Notes under the pieces: model-generated | Told to the model about the DNA's origin: nothing | Seen by the model: the letters and a program-made list of their open reading frames with translations, nothing else | Databases searched by the model: none | Made by a program: the position numbers and the translations under genes | Shown here: piece by piece, positions 32,331 to 41,375 of the stretch | Layout: every line of letters starts with the position of its first letter | How positions within the stretch are numbered: the first letter of the stretch is position 1 | Assembly (NCBI RefSeq): GCF_040958095.1 | Contig: NC_091216.1 | Location: forward strand, 3,024,149-3,088,148 | Length of the DNA: 64,000 bases | Source of the DNA: Procambarus clarkii | Lineage: Eukaryota > Arthropoda > Malacostraca > Decapoda > Cambaridae | Direction of reading: 5' to 3'

Positions 32331-32950
32331 GAAGCTGAGGATATTTATTCAGGGGAGGAGGAGGCAGTAGAGAATATCCCTTCCTCAACCATTAGGAAGT
32401 GGTGTAGGCTGTGGGAAGAAATGCAAACTCTTGTTGAAACGACTCGCACAGAGAAAGCTGTATTAGGCCGTTGCATTAACCTTCTCAATGACAATGTGAT
32501 GCCTCACTACAGACAAGTGTTGCAAAGAAGGTAAAAACAATCTTCAATGGAACGATTTCTAGTAAGAAAATCAAGCAGGTCTTAGTGGTATGCCGGCAAA
32601 ACTTTGCCAGAGCGTGCACCCTAGAGAAGTCCTCACTGTCTGATGTTATAATGGAAAGGGACTCCCGCTTCCAAACAGTAACACCTCTCCTCCTCCCCCT
32701 TCCTCACCGTCTTCCATAGGCCAACAGGAGTCATCAGTAAAGGTAAGTAATAACTTGTACATACTTTTCTAGTGAAAATTTGGGTGAATTAGGTATAAAA
32801 TTTACTTTGACGTTAATTTTGGGGGAGTCAGGAACGGATTAAATTCGTAAACTGAGGTACCCCTGTACTTACGTTACAGACAATGATTGATTAATTAAAG
32901 TATGTTACTTGAGAGATAAGAAGATAATAACACTTAACAGTAAAGTTTTT

Positions 32951-33185
32951 GTGGCGCAGTGGTGACTGTCACAATATTAGCGATTTGGTCCAGGTTTGTA
33001 ACCTAGCTTGGGAGGATTGACTAGGTTCCAACCCTTAACTGTACGCCTCTGTTCACCGAGAGGTGATTGGGTACCTGGATGTTACAGGACTGGCGAGTCG
33101 TATTCCAGAGAAACTAATGAGTACGGCTTACCATGAAGTATGAGATGGGAAAGCTCTCAGCCTGCTAACAAGTAAAAAAAAGAAA
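32951..33185 (+). mobile_element. Probable tRNA-derived SINE
   Basis: TTGTGGCGCAGTGGTGACTG resembles a pol III A box. TCCAGGTTTGTAACCTAGC about 40 bases on is B-box-like but degenerate. The body includes GAGAGGTGATTGGGTACCTG and ends in AAAAAAAAGAAAA at 33175. No target duplication defined. Confidence 0.5.
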
Positions 33186-33189
33186 ACTG

Positions 33190-33620
33190 CTCAATTCAAT
33201 AAAATAATGCTACAGCAATCAACAAAAACAATTAATAATATAAAACTGGACAAGATAGGCAGTGCACTTTGTGCACACAAGACACAAATACTAGGCAGAG
33301 TACTAAGAGGAGAGTTAAAGGAGTTAAGGAAGTTAGATGCATACAAAGATTCAAAGCTAGTGATCAAGATAGTAGATGGAGGAGAGGACGTAGACTTCCA
33401 CCCAACTAGGCAGAACTAACCCTATATATATCTCGGATGACGAACAGGCACAAAACCAGAGTGACAATGATCAGAAACTACGAGCTATCTCTCGGCCCAA
33501 TAGGAACAATGAAAGAAATTTAAAGTACTTCTACACTAATGCCAGAAGCCTGGTGAATAAATTTGATGCATTGTGTGCATGTGCTGAGACAGAATATGCA
33601 CATGCATGTGCATGTGACAG
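33190..33620 (+). mobile_element. CR1-like LINE fragment, ORF1/ORF2 junction
   Basis: A 70-codon frame (33207-33419; TINNIKLDKIGSALCAHKTQ, KLDAYKDSKLVIKIVDGGED) is followed after a shift by LKYFYTNARSLVNKFDALCA, the first strand of an APE endonuclease. It stops at about 33605-33630, where the gag-like element A begins in the opposite direction. Short GTGCATGTG repeats lie at the junction. Confidence 0.65.
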
Positions 33621-33629
33621 AATAATGTC

Positions 33630-35505
33630 ACAGGCAACACAAAATACATAGAAATCACTTGCGAGGAACAACGTGAGAAATGTACTTCTCCGGGAAAAGA
33701 TCACGAGGATACTTCGCCTTGTAAGCTTCCCAGACTAGATCTTCAAGGTCGGTAGGGTTTTTGATCCCCCGCTCTCAAGCGGGTATCATAAACTCAGGAA
33801 CATCAATATCTGGCGGCATCGGCCAACACCTAAGGTCACTGACGCAAGTCGCATAACGAGGCCGGGGAGCGCCAACCATGCCCTTCGAGGAAGCAGACAC
33901 CGGAGAAGCGGACGAGGGTCGCCGAGCCTGCCACGCCTTCGCCATCGGAGCAGGTGCCGGACGCTGAGACGATAGCACTTCCACGGATACCACAGGAGAC
34001 ACGGAAGGGACTGCAGGAGACGGAAGAGGCGGCAAGACCGCTGCCGAGGAAACGGGTAACGAGGAAGGGGCCACAGAACATCCAGAGCGAGCATCCTTTC
34101 TCAACATCACCACCAGGCCACCCCGCTCATCAACTACAGCAGGGGGAACCACCGCCCACGAAGAACCGGAGCCATCCGACGCAGGCAACGCACCTGAAGC
34201 AGGACCCTCGGATACCGGACCAGAAGTTGAGGCCGAAACGCCGGCACCGGCATCCTCAGGCAAATGTACCTCCGCCACCACCGTAGTGTGCACCACTTCC
34301 GGAGCCACCCCACCGTCAACGGAAGGACGACACTTGTCGAATTCGCCAACTTCAGCCCACGCAGAAGAACGCCGGGAACGCTTAGGCTCGGGCCGCACAT
34401 CATCAGACCCGGAGGCAGACTCAGCGACCCGCGCAGCACCAACCGAGCGAACCGACTCATGCCGCAGTACAGCAGCCTCCTCAACCACACGGGGCACCAG
34501 GCTAGGCACAGGAGGGAATGCCGGATCCACCCCAGCTCCCAGCACAGCCGGAACAGACGGCGAGGGTGCAGGGACCGGGACAGACACAGCAGAGGAAGAA
34601 CTGGAAGACGAGGGGTTCGAGCAAACGGCAAGCGGAAGAGGCTCAGGGACACCAGCCAGAGCAGGCGGAGCACTAGGCGAGGACACAACCTCCGGAGGAG
34701 ATGCGGCAACAATAGGCGGAGCAACAGCTGCTACAGAGGGCACCTTCTCAGCTGAAGAGACGTCCACACCCACCGAATCATCCCCCACAGGAAGGGGCGG
34801 AAAATCCTCCTCACTGAAGAGATTCACTGGTGCAACAGCAGGCGCAGAACAGTCAGCAGCCTGATGGCCCAAAAGACCACAACGATAACACGTCCGCGGC
34901 TGGCCGGCGTAAAACACCCGAACGTTGTACCCCATAAGGTGCACAGAGGACGGAATATCCGCCCGGAGTCTCATGCCCAGGGTGCGAATGTTAGACCTCA
35001 CACCGTTAAGAGGACTAGAAGACACCACGCTCACACTCACACTAACAACTGCGCCAAACCGGCCGAAATACCGCCGTAGCAGAGCCTCTGGAAACTCCAA
35101 GGGAGCCCCATGCACACTGATGTAAGCAAGTGCACCACTTCTATCCGAGAGGGTTACAGTGCCCGCACCATCCGGCAGGAGTAGTGTCCGCCCCTCGTAT
35201 CGCCGGAGAAAATCGCGATATGCCACCTCCTCTGCGAACTTCACAATTGCCCTACGGGCCGTTACCAACTCGACCCCATAAATCGCAAACACAGGGACAG
35301 AGAGCATTTCACAAGCCAGGGCAATCTCTGGGTAACCAGCCCGCACAGAGAACTCTAGTCCTACAGACTGTGCCCCCACGACAGGGGGTAGAGGGACCCC
35401 CATCGTAACGCCACGTCAGCACAGGCGAGCAGACACACACACCCGCCCCCAACCCGCCGAAACGGGCAAACAACACCAACTGCTGGAGCGCCGATGCAAC
35501 CGTCA
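33630..35505 (-). mobile_element. Gag-like RT-less retroposon, copy A
   Basis: Runs on the minus strand from a roughly 100-base 5' UTR (35505-35404, CATCGGCGCTCCAGCAGTTG) through the ORF to the first 30 bases of the 3' UTR (TTTCTATGTATTTTGTGTTG), where similarity to copy C ends at about 33632. The 5' end directly follows the poly(A) of copy B, so B and A are tandem in the same orientation. No reverse transcriptase is present. Confidence 0.8.
33775..35403 (-). CDS. Gag-like protein with one CCHC zinc knuckle (retroposon ORF)
   Basis: 542 codons from an ATG with a good context (ACGATGGGGGTCCC). Residues 1-165 form a compact domain (LEFSVRAGYPEIALACEMLS; AIVKFAEEVAYRDFLRRYEG; YISVHGAPLEFPEALLRRYF; IRTLGMRLRADIPSSVHLMG) with the spacing of a divergent RRM-like fold. 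Residues 172-185 are CYRCGLLGHQAADC (C-x2-C-x4-H-x4-C). The remainder is Pro/Ser/Val-rich low complexity and then a conserved end, DLRCWPMPPDIDVPEFMIPA. Copy C continues for about 31 more residues (ARARGIKNPTDLEDLVWEAY) where A has TGA for CGA, so A ends early through a CpG-type mutation. It resembles ORF1/Gag proteins of arthropod retroelements that package RNA; no partner ORF2 follows. Many antisense frames here are shadows. Confidence 0.75.
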   Translation of the reverse strand: MGVPLPPVVGAQSVGLEFSVRAGYPEIALACEMLSVPVFAIYGVELVTARRAIVKFAEEVAYRDFLRRYEGRTLLLPDGAGTVTLSDRSGALAYISVHGAPLEFPEALLRRYFGRFGAVVSVSVSVVSSSPLNGVRSNIRTLGMRLRADIPSSVHLMGYNVRVFYAGQPRTCYRCGLLGHQAADCSAPAVAPVNLFSEEDFPPLPVGDDSVGVDVSSAEKVPSVAAVAPPIVAASPPEVVSSPSAPPALAGVPEPLPLAVCSNPSSSSSSSAVSVPVPAPSPSVPAVLGAGVDPAFPPVPSLVPRVVEEAAVLRHESVRSVGAARVAESASGSDDVRPEPKRSRRSSAWAEVGEFDKCRPSVDGGVAPEVVHTTVVAEVHLPEDAGAGVSASTSGPVSEGPASGALPASDGSGSSWAVVPPAVVDERGGLVVMLRKDARSGCSVAPSSLPVSSAAVLPPLPSPAVPSVSPVVSVEVLSSQRPAPAPMAKAWQARRPSSASPVSASSKGMVGAPRPRYATCVSDLRCWPMPPDIDVPEFMIPA

Positions 35506-35849
35506 TTTAAAAGTTTATTTTTTTTTTATTTTTTTTATTTTTACATGCAAGCATGCGTATAATGTACAAGAAAAACAGAACAAATATAACATAGAACAAA
35601 AGCACAAAGCACACATATGTACAAGGACAAAGGAACAAATCAATAGAAGACCAGCCAGAAGGGCTGACCACAAAACAAAAATGCATATACAAACAATACA
35701 CAATTAGTAACACAGTGTAATACAAACATAAGGGAAAACCCCAGGATAAAATGCACACAAAACAAGCCTGCTAACACATAAGAACATAAGAACATAAGAA
35801 CAAAGGCAACTGCAGAAGGCCTGTTGGCCCATACGAGGCAGCTCCTATT

Positions 35850-38819
35850 CTATAACCACCCAATCCCACTCATATACTTGTCCAACCCGTGCTTGAAACA
35901 ATCGAGGGACCCCACCTCCACAATGTTACGCGGCAATTGGTTCCACAAATCAACAACCCTGTTACTGAACCAGTATTTACCCAAGTCTTTCCTAAATCTA
36001 AACTTATCCAATTTATATCCATTGTTTCGTGTTCTGTCCTGTGTTGATACTTTTAATACCCTATTAATATCCCCCCGGTTATGTCCATTCATCCACTTGT
36101 AAACCTCTATCATGTCACCCCTAACTCTTCGCCTTTCCAGTGAATGCAACTTAAGCTTTGTTAATCTTTCTTCATATGAAAGATTTCTAATTTGGGGAAT
36201 TAACTTAGTCATCCTACGCTGGACACGTTCAAGTGAATTTATATCCATTCTATAATATGGCGACCAAAACTGAACTGCATAATCTAAATGGGGCCTAACT
36301 AGAGCAAGATATAGCTTGAGAACCACACCAGGTGTCTTGTTACTAACGCTGCGATTAATAAATCCAAGTGTCCGATTTGCCTTATTACGAACATTTATGC
36401 ATTGATCCTTTTGTTTTAAATTCTTACTAATCATAACTCCCAGATCCCTTTCGCAATCCGACTTCGCAATCACAACACCATCTAGCTCGTATCTTGTAAC
36501 TCTATCATCATTACCTAACCTCAGAACTTTACATTTATCAGCATTAAACTGCATCTGCCAATCCTTTGACCATTTCAAAACCCTATCTAGATCAACTTGA
36601 AGTGATAGTGAGTCCTCCTCCGAATTAATTTCCCTACCGATTTTCGTATCATCGGCAAATTTGCAAATGTTGCTACTCAAACCTGAATCTAAATCATTTA
36701 TATATATTATAAACAACAGAGGTCCCAGGACAGAGCCTTGAGGCACTCCACTTACAACATTTTCCCACTCTGACTTGATTCCATTTATACTAACTCTCTG
36801 TTTCCTTTGGTATAGCCATGCCCTAATCCAGCTTAATATAGCACCCCCAATACCATGAGACTCTATTTTTTTAATCAGTCTTTCATGTGGCACTGTATCA
36901 AAAGCTTTGCTAAAGTCAAGGTATACAACATCGCAATCCTTACCACTATCAACTGCCTCAACAATGCTAGAATAAAAAGATAACAAATTTGTTAAACATG
37001 AACGGCCATTTATAAAACCATGTTGCGACTCAATTATTAATTTATGTTTTTCAAGATGAAGACGAATTTTATTTGCTATTATAGATTCGAGTAACTTTCC
37101 CACAATAGACGTTAGGCTAATTGGTCGATAGTTAGACGCAAGTGATCTATCTCCTTTCTTAAAAACTGGTATCACATTAGCAACTTTCCATAACTCTGGC
37201 ACTCTGCCTGACTCTATTGATTTATTAAATATGGTTGACAGTGGGTCACAAAGCTCCTCTTTGCATTCTTTAAGCACCCTAGCAAACACTTCATCCGGCC
37301 CTGGGGATTTGTTTGGTTTGAGTTTTACTATTTGTTTAAGAACATCCTCCCTGGTAACTGCTAAACTCGTCAACCTGTCCTCGTCCCCACCCACATAGAC
37401 TTGTTCGGCTGAAGGCATATTGTTAAGTTCCTCTTTAGTAAATACAGATACAAAATATTTATTAAAAATACTACTCATCTCTTCATCACTATCTGTTATT
37501 TGACCTGTCTCAGTTTTTAATGGACCTATCCTTTCCCTAGTCTTAGTACGATATAACTGAAAAAAACCTTTAGGATTTGTCTTTGCTTGCCCTGCTATGC
37601 GAACTTCATAGTTTCTTTTTGCTTTCCTTATCTCTTTTTTAACATTTCTAACCAGTTGTACGAATTCCTGTTCTAAAGTGACCTCCCCATTTTTAATCCT
37701 TTTGTACCAAGCTCTCTTTTTACCTATAAGGTTCTTCAAATTCTTTGTTATCCACTTTGGGTCATTAGTATACGATCTATTCAATTTGTATGGTATACTA
37801 CGTTCCTGTGCTTTGTTTAGAATATTCTTAAATAAGTTATATATTGAATCCACATCGAAATCCCCATTTAAGTCACCTATCGCTGGGTTCATGTCTCGCT
37901 CCAAGACCGGCCCACACCCCATACCCAAGCCTTTCCAATCAATTTGACCCAAAAAATTTCTTAGGCTATTAAAATCAGCTTTTCGAAAATCTGGCACTTT
38001 AACAGAATTTTCTCCTACTGGTCTATTCCATTCTATGCTAAATCTGATTTCTTTGTGATCACTGCTCCCTAGCTCACTCCCTATTTCGATGTCATTAATT
38101 TGCGTTTCCCTGTTAGTTAACACTAAATCTAAAATATTATTTTCCCGTGTTGGTTCCTTAATGTGTTGCGTAAGAAAGCAATCGTCAATTAATTCTAGAA
38201 AATCTTCTGCTTCACTATTCCCTGTTTTGTTCAACCAGTTTATTCCGCTAAAATTAAAGTCACCCATGACATAAATACTGTTAGATCTAGATGCTCTAGA
38301 TATTTCATCCCATAGATGCTTTGCTTCCATTCTGTCTAAATTTGGTGGCCTATATATTACTCCTATTATAATATTATTAGCTTTTTCGTTTAATTCAATC
38401 CAAATAGTTTCTGAGTGTGGCTCTGTTTTGATTCCCTCTTTGAGACTACATTTCAAATTGTCCCTAACATATATGGCTACTCCACCTCCTCGTCTAATAT
38501 ATCTATCTGTGTGAAATAGTTTAAATCCATATATTTGATATTCAGCTAATAGTTCTCTATTTTCTACATTCATCCACGTTTCGGTAAGTGCAATAATATC
38601 TATTTTTTCTGTGCAGACAAGAGCATTTAATTCGTTAATTTTATTTCTTAGACTTCTACTGTTAGTGTAATATACCCTAAGTGAATTGTTATTTTGCGGA
38701 TCTTCTCTTTCCCTGATCGTTTTGCCAATTCCTTTCTCCCACAAACACATACTTTTATTACCTCCTTCCTCCAAATCAATTCCCATACCTCTATCTACTA
38801 ACAGTTTAAACCCAAACAA
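35850..38819 (-). CDS. CR1 ORF2 protein: APE endonuclease and reverse transcriptase
   Basis: 989 codons with no interruption. The N-terminal endonuclease (about residues 48-258) has VYYTNSRSLRNK, ALTETWMN (Glu), GGGVAIYVRDNL, GVIYRPPN, MGDFNFSGINW (Asp, Asn) and GSSDHKEIRF. RT (about 520-780) has NYRPISLTSIVGKLLE, QHGFINGRSCLTNLLSFY, VVYLDFSKAFDTVPHERL (motif A), SGVPQGSVLGPLLFIIYIND (motif B) and CKFADDTKIG (motif C). The C-terminus has RPHLDYAVQFWSPYYRM and the conserved NGYKLDKFRFRKDLGKYWFS and VVDLWNQLPRNIVEVGSLDC. Length and motifs are those of a complete CR1 ORF2, so the copy is potentially coding-competent. Nicks target DNA and primes cDNA synthesis from it. Confidence 0.93.
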   Translation of the reverse strand: MFGFKLLVDRGMGIDLEEGGNKSMCLWEKGIGKTIREREDPQNNNSLRVYYTNSRSLRNKINELNALVCTEKIDIIALTETWMNVENRELLAEYQIYGFKLFHTDRYIRRGGGVAIYVRDNLKCSLKEGIKTEPHSETIWIELNEKANNIIIGVIYRPPNLDRMEAKHLWDEISRASRSNSIYVMGDFNFSGINWLNKTGNSEAEDFLELIDDCFLTQHIKEPTRENNILDLVLTNRETQINDIEIGSELGSSDHKEIRFSIEWNRPVGENSVKVPDFRKADFNSLRNFLGQIDWKGLGMGCGPVLERDMNPAIGDLNGDFDVDSIYNLFKNILNKAQERSIPYKLNRSYTNDPKWITKNLKNLIGKKRAWYKRIKNGEVTLEQEFVQLVRNVKKEIRKAKRNYEVRIAGQAKTNPKGFFQLYRTKTRERIGPLKTETGQITDSDEEMSSIFNKYFVSVFTKEELNNMPSAEQVYVGGDEDRLTSLAVTREDVLKQIVKLKPNKSPGPDEVFARVLKECKEELCDPLSTIFNKSIESGRVPELWKVANVIPVFKKGDRSLASNYRPISLTSIVGKLLESIIANKIRLHLEKHKLIIESQHGFINGRSCLTNLLSFYSSIVEAVDSGKDCDVVYLDFSKAFDTVPHERLIKKIESHGIGGAILSWIRAWLYQRKQRVSINGIKSEWENVVSGVPQGSVLGPLLFIIYINDLDSGLSSNICKFADDTKIGREINSEEDSLSLQVDLDRVLKWSKDWQMQFNADKCKVLRLGNDDRVTRYELDGVVIAKSDCERDLGVMISKNLKQKDQCINVRNKANRTLGFINRSVSNKTPGVVLKLYLALVRPHLDYAVQFWSPYYRMDINSLERVQRRMTKLIPQIRNLSYEERLTKLKLHSLERRRVRGDMIEVYKWMNGHNRGDINRVLKVSTQDRTRNNGYKLDKFRFRKDLGKYWFSNRVVDLWNQLPRNIVEVGSLDCFKHGLDKYMSGIGWL

Positions 38820-39649
38820 ACACCTCTAACCACTTCTTCTAGCGAGTTCGCAACAGCAACAACCCCAGCTCTCGATAGATGCACCCCATCACGAGCATAC
38901 ATTTCATTTCTTCCATAGAAGTGTTCCCAGTTGTCTATGAAAGATATTGCATTTGATTTGCAATATCTTTCCAGCCGGCAATTGACACCAAGTGCCCTCG
39001 ATATCCATTCATTTCCCACTCCCTTTCTTGGAAGAATGCCACATATGATCGGGATTCCTCCCTTGCTCCTAACTAACTCTATGGCTGTTTTATACCTCTG
39101 AATCAGTTCCTCACTCCTGACTCGACCAACATCATTTCCTCCCACGCTAATGCAAATAATGGGATTGTTCCCATTACCAGCCATAATATCATTCATGTTG
39201 TTTATAATATCACCAATGCCAGCTCCGGGATAGCAAACCCTTAACCTGTTCCCCCTATCTCTAGCACAAAACGTTCTATCCAAATACCTTATCTGGGAAT
39301 CTCCCACAACTAATGTTTGCTTAGGTACTTCCTTTACTCTCTGAGGGGCCTGCGCTTCCTTTCTCTTCGTTGCTTTCCCTTTTGCGCGATCCACAGTCTC
39401 TCCACAGCACTCGTCCTCCAAAACGTCAAATGAATTTGAAGTTGCTATGGCGTTTGAAGGCGGCTTTATCAAAGTCTTCTTAAGGCCCCTGTCTTTCGCA
39501 ACTCTCCAAGACGAGGTCCCTTTACTGCTGGTCTCCTCCTTCGTTACTTCTCGTTGTTTTTTAAGCTGACGCACCTCCTCCCGCAGAGAGTCCAACTCTG
39601 TCCTCAGGGCTCCCACTAGAGTCACCAGGTCCTTCACTACAACTTCCAT
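38798..39649 (-). CDS. CR1 ORF1 protein: coiled coil plus SGNH hydrolase
   Basis: 283 residues. Start chosen at MEVVVKDLVTLVGALRTELD because it is the first Met after the CR1 5' junction; the longer frame running into the preceding gag-like sequence is an insertion artefact. Residues 5-35 are a coiled coil with leucine spacing (LVGALRTELDSLREEVRQLK). A basic Lys/Arg linker follows. Residues 113-270 are an SGNH/GDSL hydrolase: GDSQIRYLD (Ser118), PGAGIGD, ISVGGNDVG (Asn172) and RDGVHLSRAG (Asp254, His257), so the full catalytic set is present. Esterase-type ORF1 proteins are known in CR1/L2-like LINEs and are thought to bind RNA or lipid. It overlaps the start of ORF2 by 22 bases. Confidence 0.88.
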   Translation of the reverse strand: MEVVVKDLVTLVGALRTELDSLREEVRQLKKQREVTKEETSSKGTSSWRVAKDRGLKKTLIKPPSNAIATSNSFDVLEDECCGETVDRAKGKATKRKEAQAPQRVKEVPKQTLVVGDSQIRYLDRTFCARDRGNRLRVCYPGAGIGDIINNMNDIMAGNGNNPIICISVGGNDVGRVRSEELIQRYKTAIELVRSKGGIPIICGILPRKGVGNEWISRALGVNCRLERYCKSNAISFIDNWEHFYGRNEMYARDGVHLSRAGVVAVANSLEEVVRGVCLGLNC

Positions 39650-40379
39650 ATTGCTATGATAATATAACATATGAGACGATAGCACTTCCACGGATACCGC
39701 AGGAGACACGGAAGGGACTGCAGGAAACGGAAGAGGCGGCAAGACCGCTGCCGAGGAAACGGGTAACGAGGAAGGGGCCACAGAACATCTATAGCGAGCA
39801 TCCTTTCTCAACATCACCACCAGGCCACCCCGCTCACCACCAACTACAGCAGGGGGAACCACCGCCCACGAAGAACCGGAGCCATCCGACGCAGGCAACG
39901 CACCTGAAGCAGGACCCTCGGACACCGGACCAGAAGTGGAGGCCGAAACGCCGGCATCCGCATCCTCAGGCAAGTGTACCTCCGCCACCACCGTAGTGTG
40001 CACCACATCCGGAGCCACCCCACCGTCAACGGAAGGACGACACTCGTCGAATTCGCCAACATCAGCCCACACAGAAGAACGCCGGGAACGCTTAGGCTTG
40101 GGCCGCACATCATCAGACCCGGAGGCAGACTCAGCGACCCGCGCAGCACCAACCGAGCGAACCGACGCACGCCGCAGCACGGCAGCCTCCTCAACCACAC
40201 GGGGCACCAGGCCAGGCACAGGAGGGAATTCCGGATCCACCTCATCTCCCAGCACAGCCGGGACAGACGGCGAGGGTGCAGGGACCGGGACAGACACAGC
40301 AGAGGAAGAACTGGAAGACGAGGGGTCTGAGCAAACGGCAGGCGGAAGAGGCGCAGGGACATCAGCCGGAGCACTAGGC

Positions 40380-40745
40380 GAGGACCCAACCTCTGGAAGA
40401 GATGCGGCAACAACAGGGGGCGCAACAGGCGGAGCAACAGCTGCTACAGAGGGCACCTCCTCAGCCGAAGAGACGTCCATACCCACCGAATCATCCCCCA
40501 CAGGAAGGGGCGGAAAATCCTCCTCAATGAAGAGGTTCACTGGTGCAACGAGGGTTCACTGGGTTGGCGAGGACCCAACCTCTGGAAGAGATGCGGCAAC
40601 AACAGGGGGCGCAACAGGCGGAGCAACAGCTGCTACAGAGGGCACCTCCTCAGCCGAAGAGACGTCCATACCCACCGAATCATCCCCCACAGGAAGGGGC
40701 GGAAAATCCTCCTCAATGAAGAGGTTCACTGGTGCAACAGGAGGC
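40380..40745. repeat. 189-bp tandem duplication in copy B
   Basis: GAGGACCCAACCTCTGGAAG begins at 40380 and again at 40569, and about 170 bases agree without visible difference. The sense frame reads EVGSSPTQ then stop at the junction, truncating the gag-like frame that starts at 41305 to 249 codons. The near identity implies a recent event. Confidence 0.88.
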
Positions 40746-41305
40746 GCAGAACAGTCAGCAGCCTGATGGCCCAAAAGACCACAACGATAACACGTCCGCG
40801 GCTGACGGGCGTAAAACACCCGAACGTTGTACCCCATAAGGCACACAGAGGACGGAATATCCGCCCGGAGTCTCATGCCCAGGGTGCGAATGTTAGACCT
40901 CGCACCCTTAAGAGGACTAGAAGACACCACGTTCACTCTCACACTAACAACAGCGCCAAACCGCCCGAAATACCGCCGTAGCAGAGCCTCTGGAAACTCC
41001 AAGGGAGCCCCATGCACACTGATGTAAGTAAGTGCACCACTTCTATCCGAGAGGGTTACAGTGCCCGCACCATCCGGCAGGGGTAGTGTCCGCCCCTCGT
41101 ATCGCCGGAGAAAATCGCGATATGCCACCTCCTCTGCGAACTTCACAATTGCCCTACGGGCCGTTACCAACTCGACCCCATAAATCGCAAACACAGGGAC
41201 AGAGAGCATTTCACAAGCCAGGGCAATCTCTGGGTAACCAGCCCGCACAGAGAACTCTAGTCCCACAGACTGAGCCCGGACGACAGGGGGTAGAGGGACC
41301 CCCAT
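40556..41305 (-). pseudogene. Gag-like protein, copy B, truncated by duplication
   Basis: 249 codons beginning MGVPLPPVVRAQSVGLEFSV, about 95% like copy A by eye, with the same CYRCGLLGHQAADC knuckle. It ends at a junction stop in the 189-bp duplication. The frame resumes downstream (NLFIEEDFPPLPVGDDSVGM, about 40540) and continues Pro/Ser-rich until the CR1 at 39672. Confidence 0.75.
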
Positions 41306-41375
41306 CGTAACGCCACGTCAGCACAGGCGAGCAGACACACACCCGCCCCCAACCCGCCGAAACGGGCAAACGGGC

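Larger units (their letters stand above)
27261..32865 (+). mobile_element. Tigger/pogo DNA transposon with two nested LINEs
   Basis: The left end CAATGGTACCTCGGTTTACG and right end (inverted: CAGGGGTACCTCAGTTTACG) form terminal inverted repeats, flanked by TA on both sides (27259-27260, 32866-32867), the target duplication of Tc1/mariner/pogo elements. The transposase reading starts at 30906 and is broken. A LINE (about 27480-30880) separates the 5' terminal region from the transposase, and that LINE contains another (27705-28743). Without them the Tigger would be about 2.2 kb, a normal size. Confidence 0.85.
35778..39671 (-). mobile_element. CR1 LINE with both ORFs open
   Basis: 3.9 kb containing ORF1 (39649-38798) and ORF2 (38819-35850), then a short 3' UTR (ACTGCAGAAGG-type end, GGCCTTCTGCAG on the sense strand) and a terminal run of GTTCTTAT units (plus strand ATAAGAAC x3 at 35778-35801). 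Octamer tails of this sort are typical of CR1. Only about 20 bases precede the ORF1 ATG, so the 5' UTR is absent or truncated. It lies inside gag-like copy B in the same orientation, with no target duplication but a target deletion. Confidence 0.88.
35508..41373 (-). mobile_element. Gag-like RT-less retroposon, copy B, split by a CR1
   Basis: The 5' part (41373-39672) carries the 5' UTR and ORF as far as VSVEVLSS. The 3' UTR and poly(A) lie at 35777-35508 (CATGCTTGCATG, then an A-rich tail, on the minus strand), matching the end of copy C. Between them is a 3.9-kb CR1. About 640 bases of the element present in copy C (from about 43395 to 44035) are missing at the junction, so the CR1 insertion was accompanied by a target deletion. 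A 189-bp tandem duplication (40380-40568, repeated at 40569-40738) adds a stop in the ORF. Confidence 0.8.

Noticed and set aside
33954-34864. Antisense frames of 110-192 codons across gag-like copy A (and equivalents in B and C)
   Set aside because: GC-rich antisense shadows; the sense frame has the zinc knuckle and conserved termini.
38798-40540. 580-codon gag-SGNH fusion gene
   Set aside because: The join coincides with the 5' junction of an inserted CR1; the downstream part has its own Met and family-typical length.
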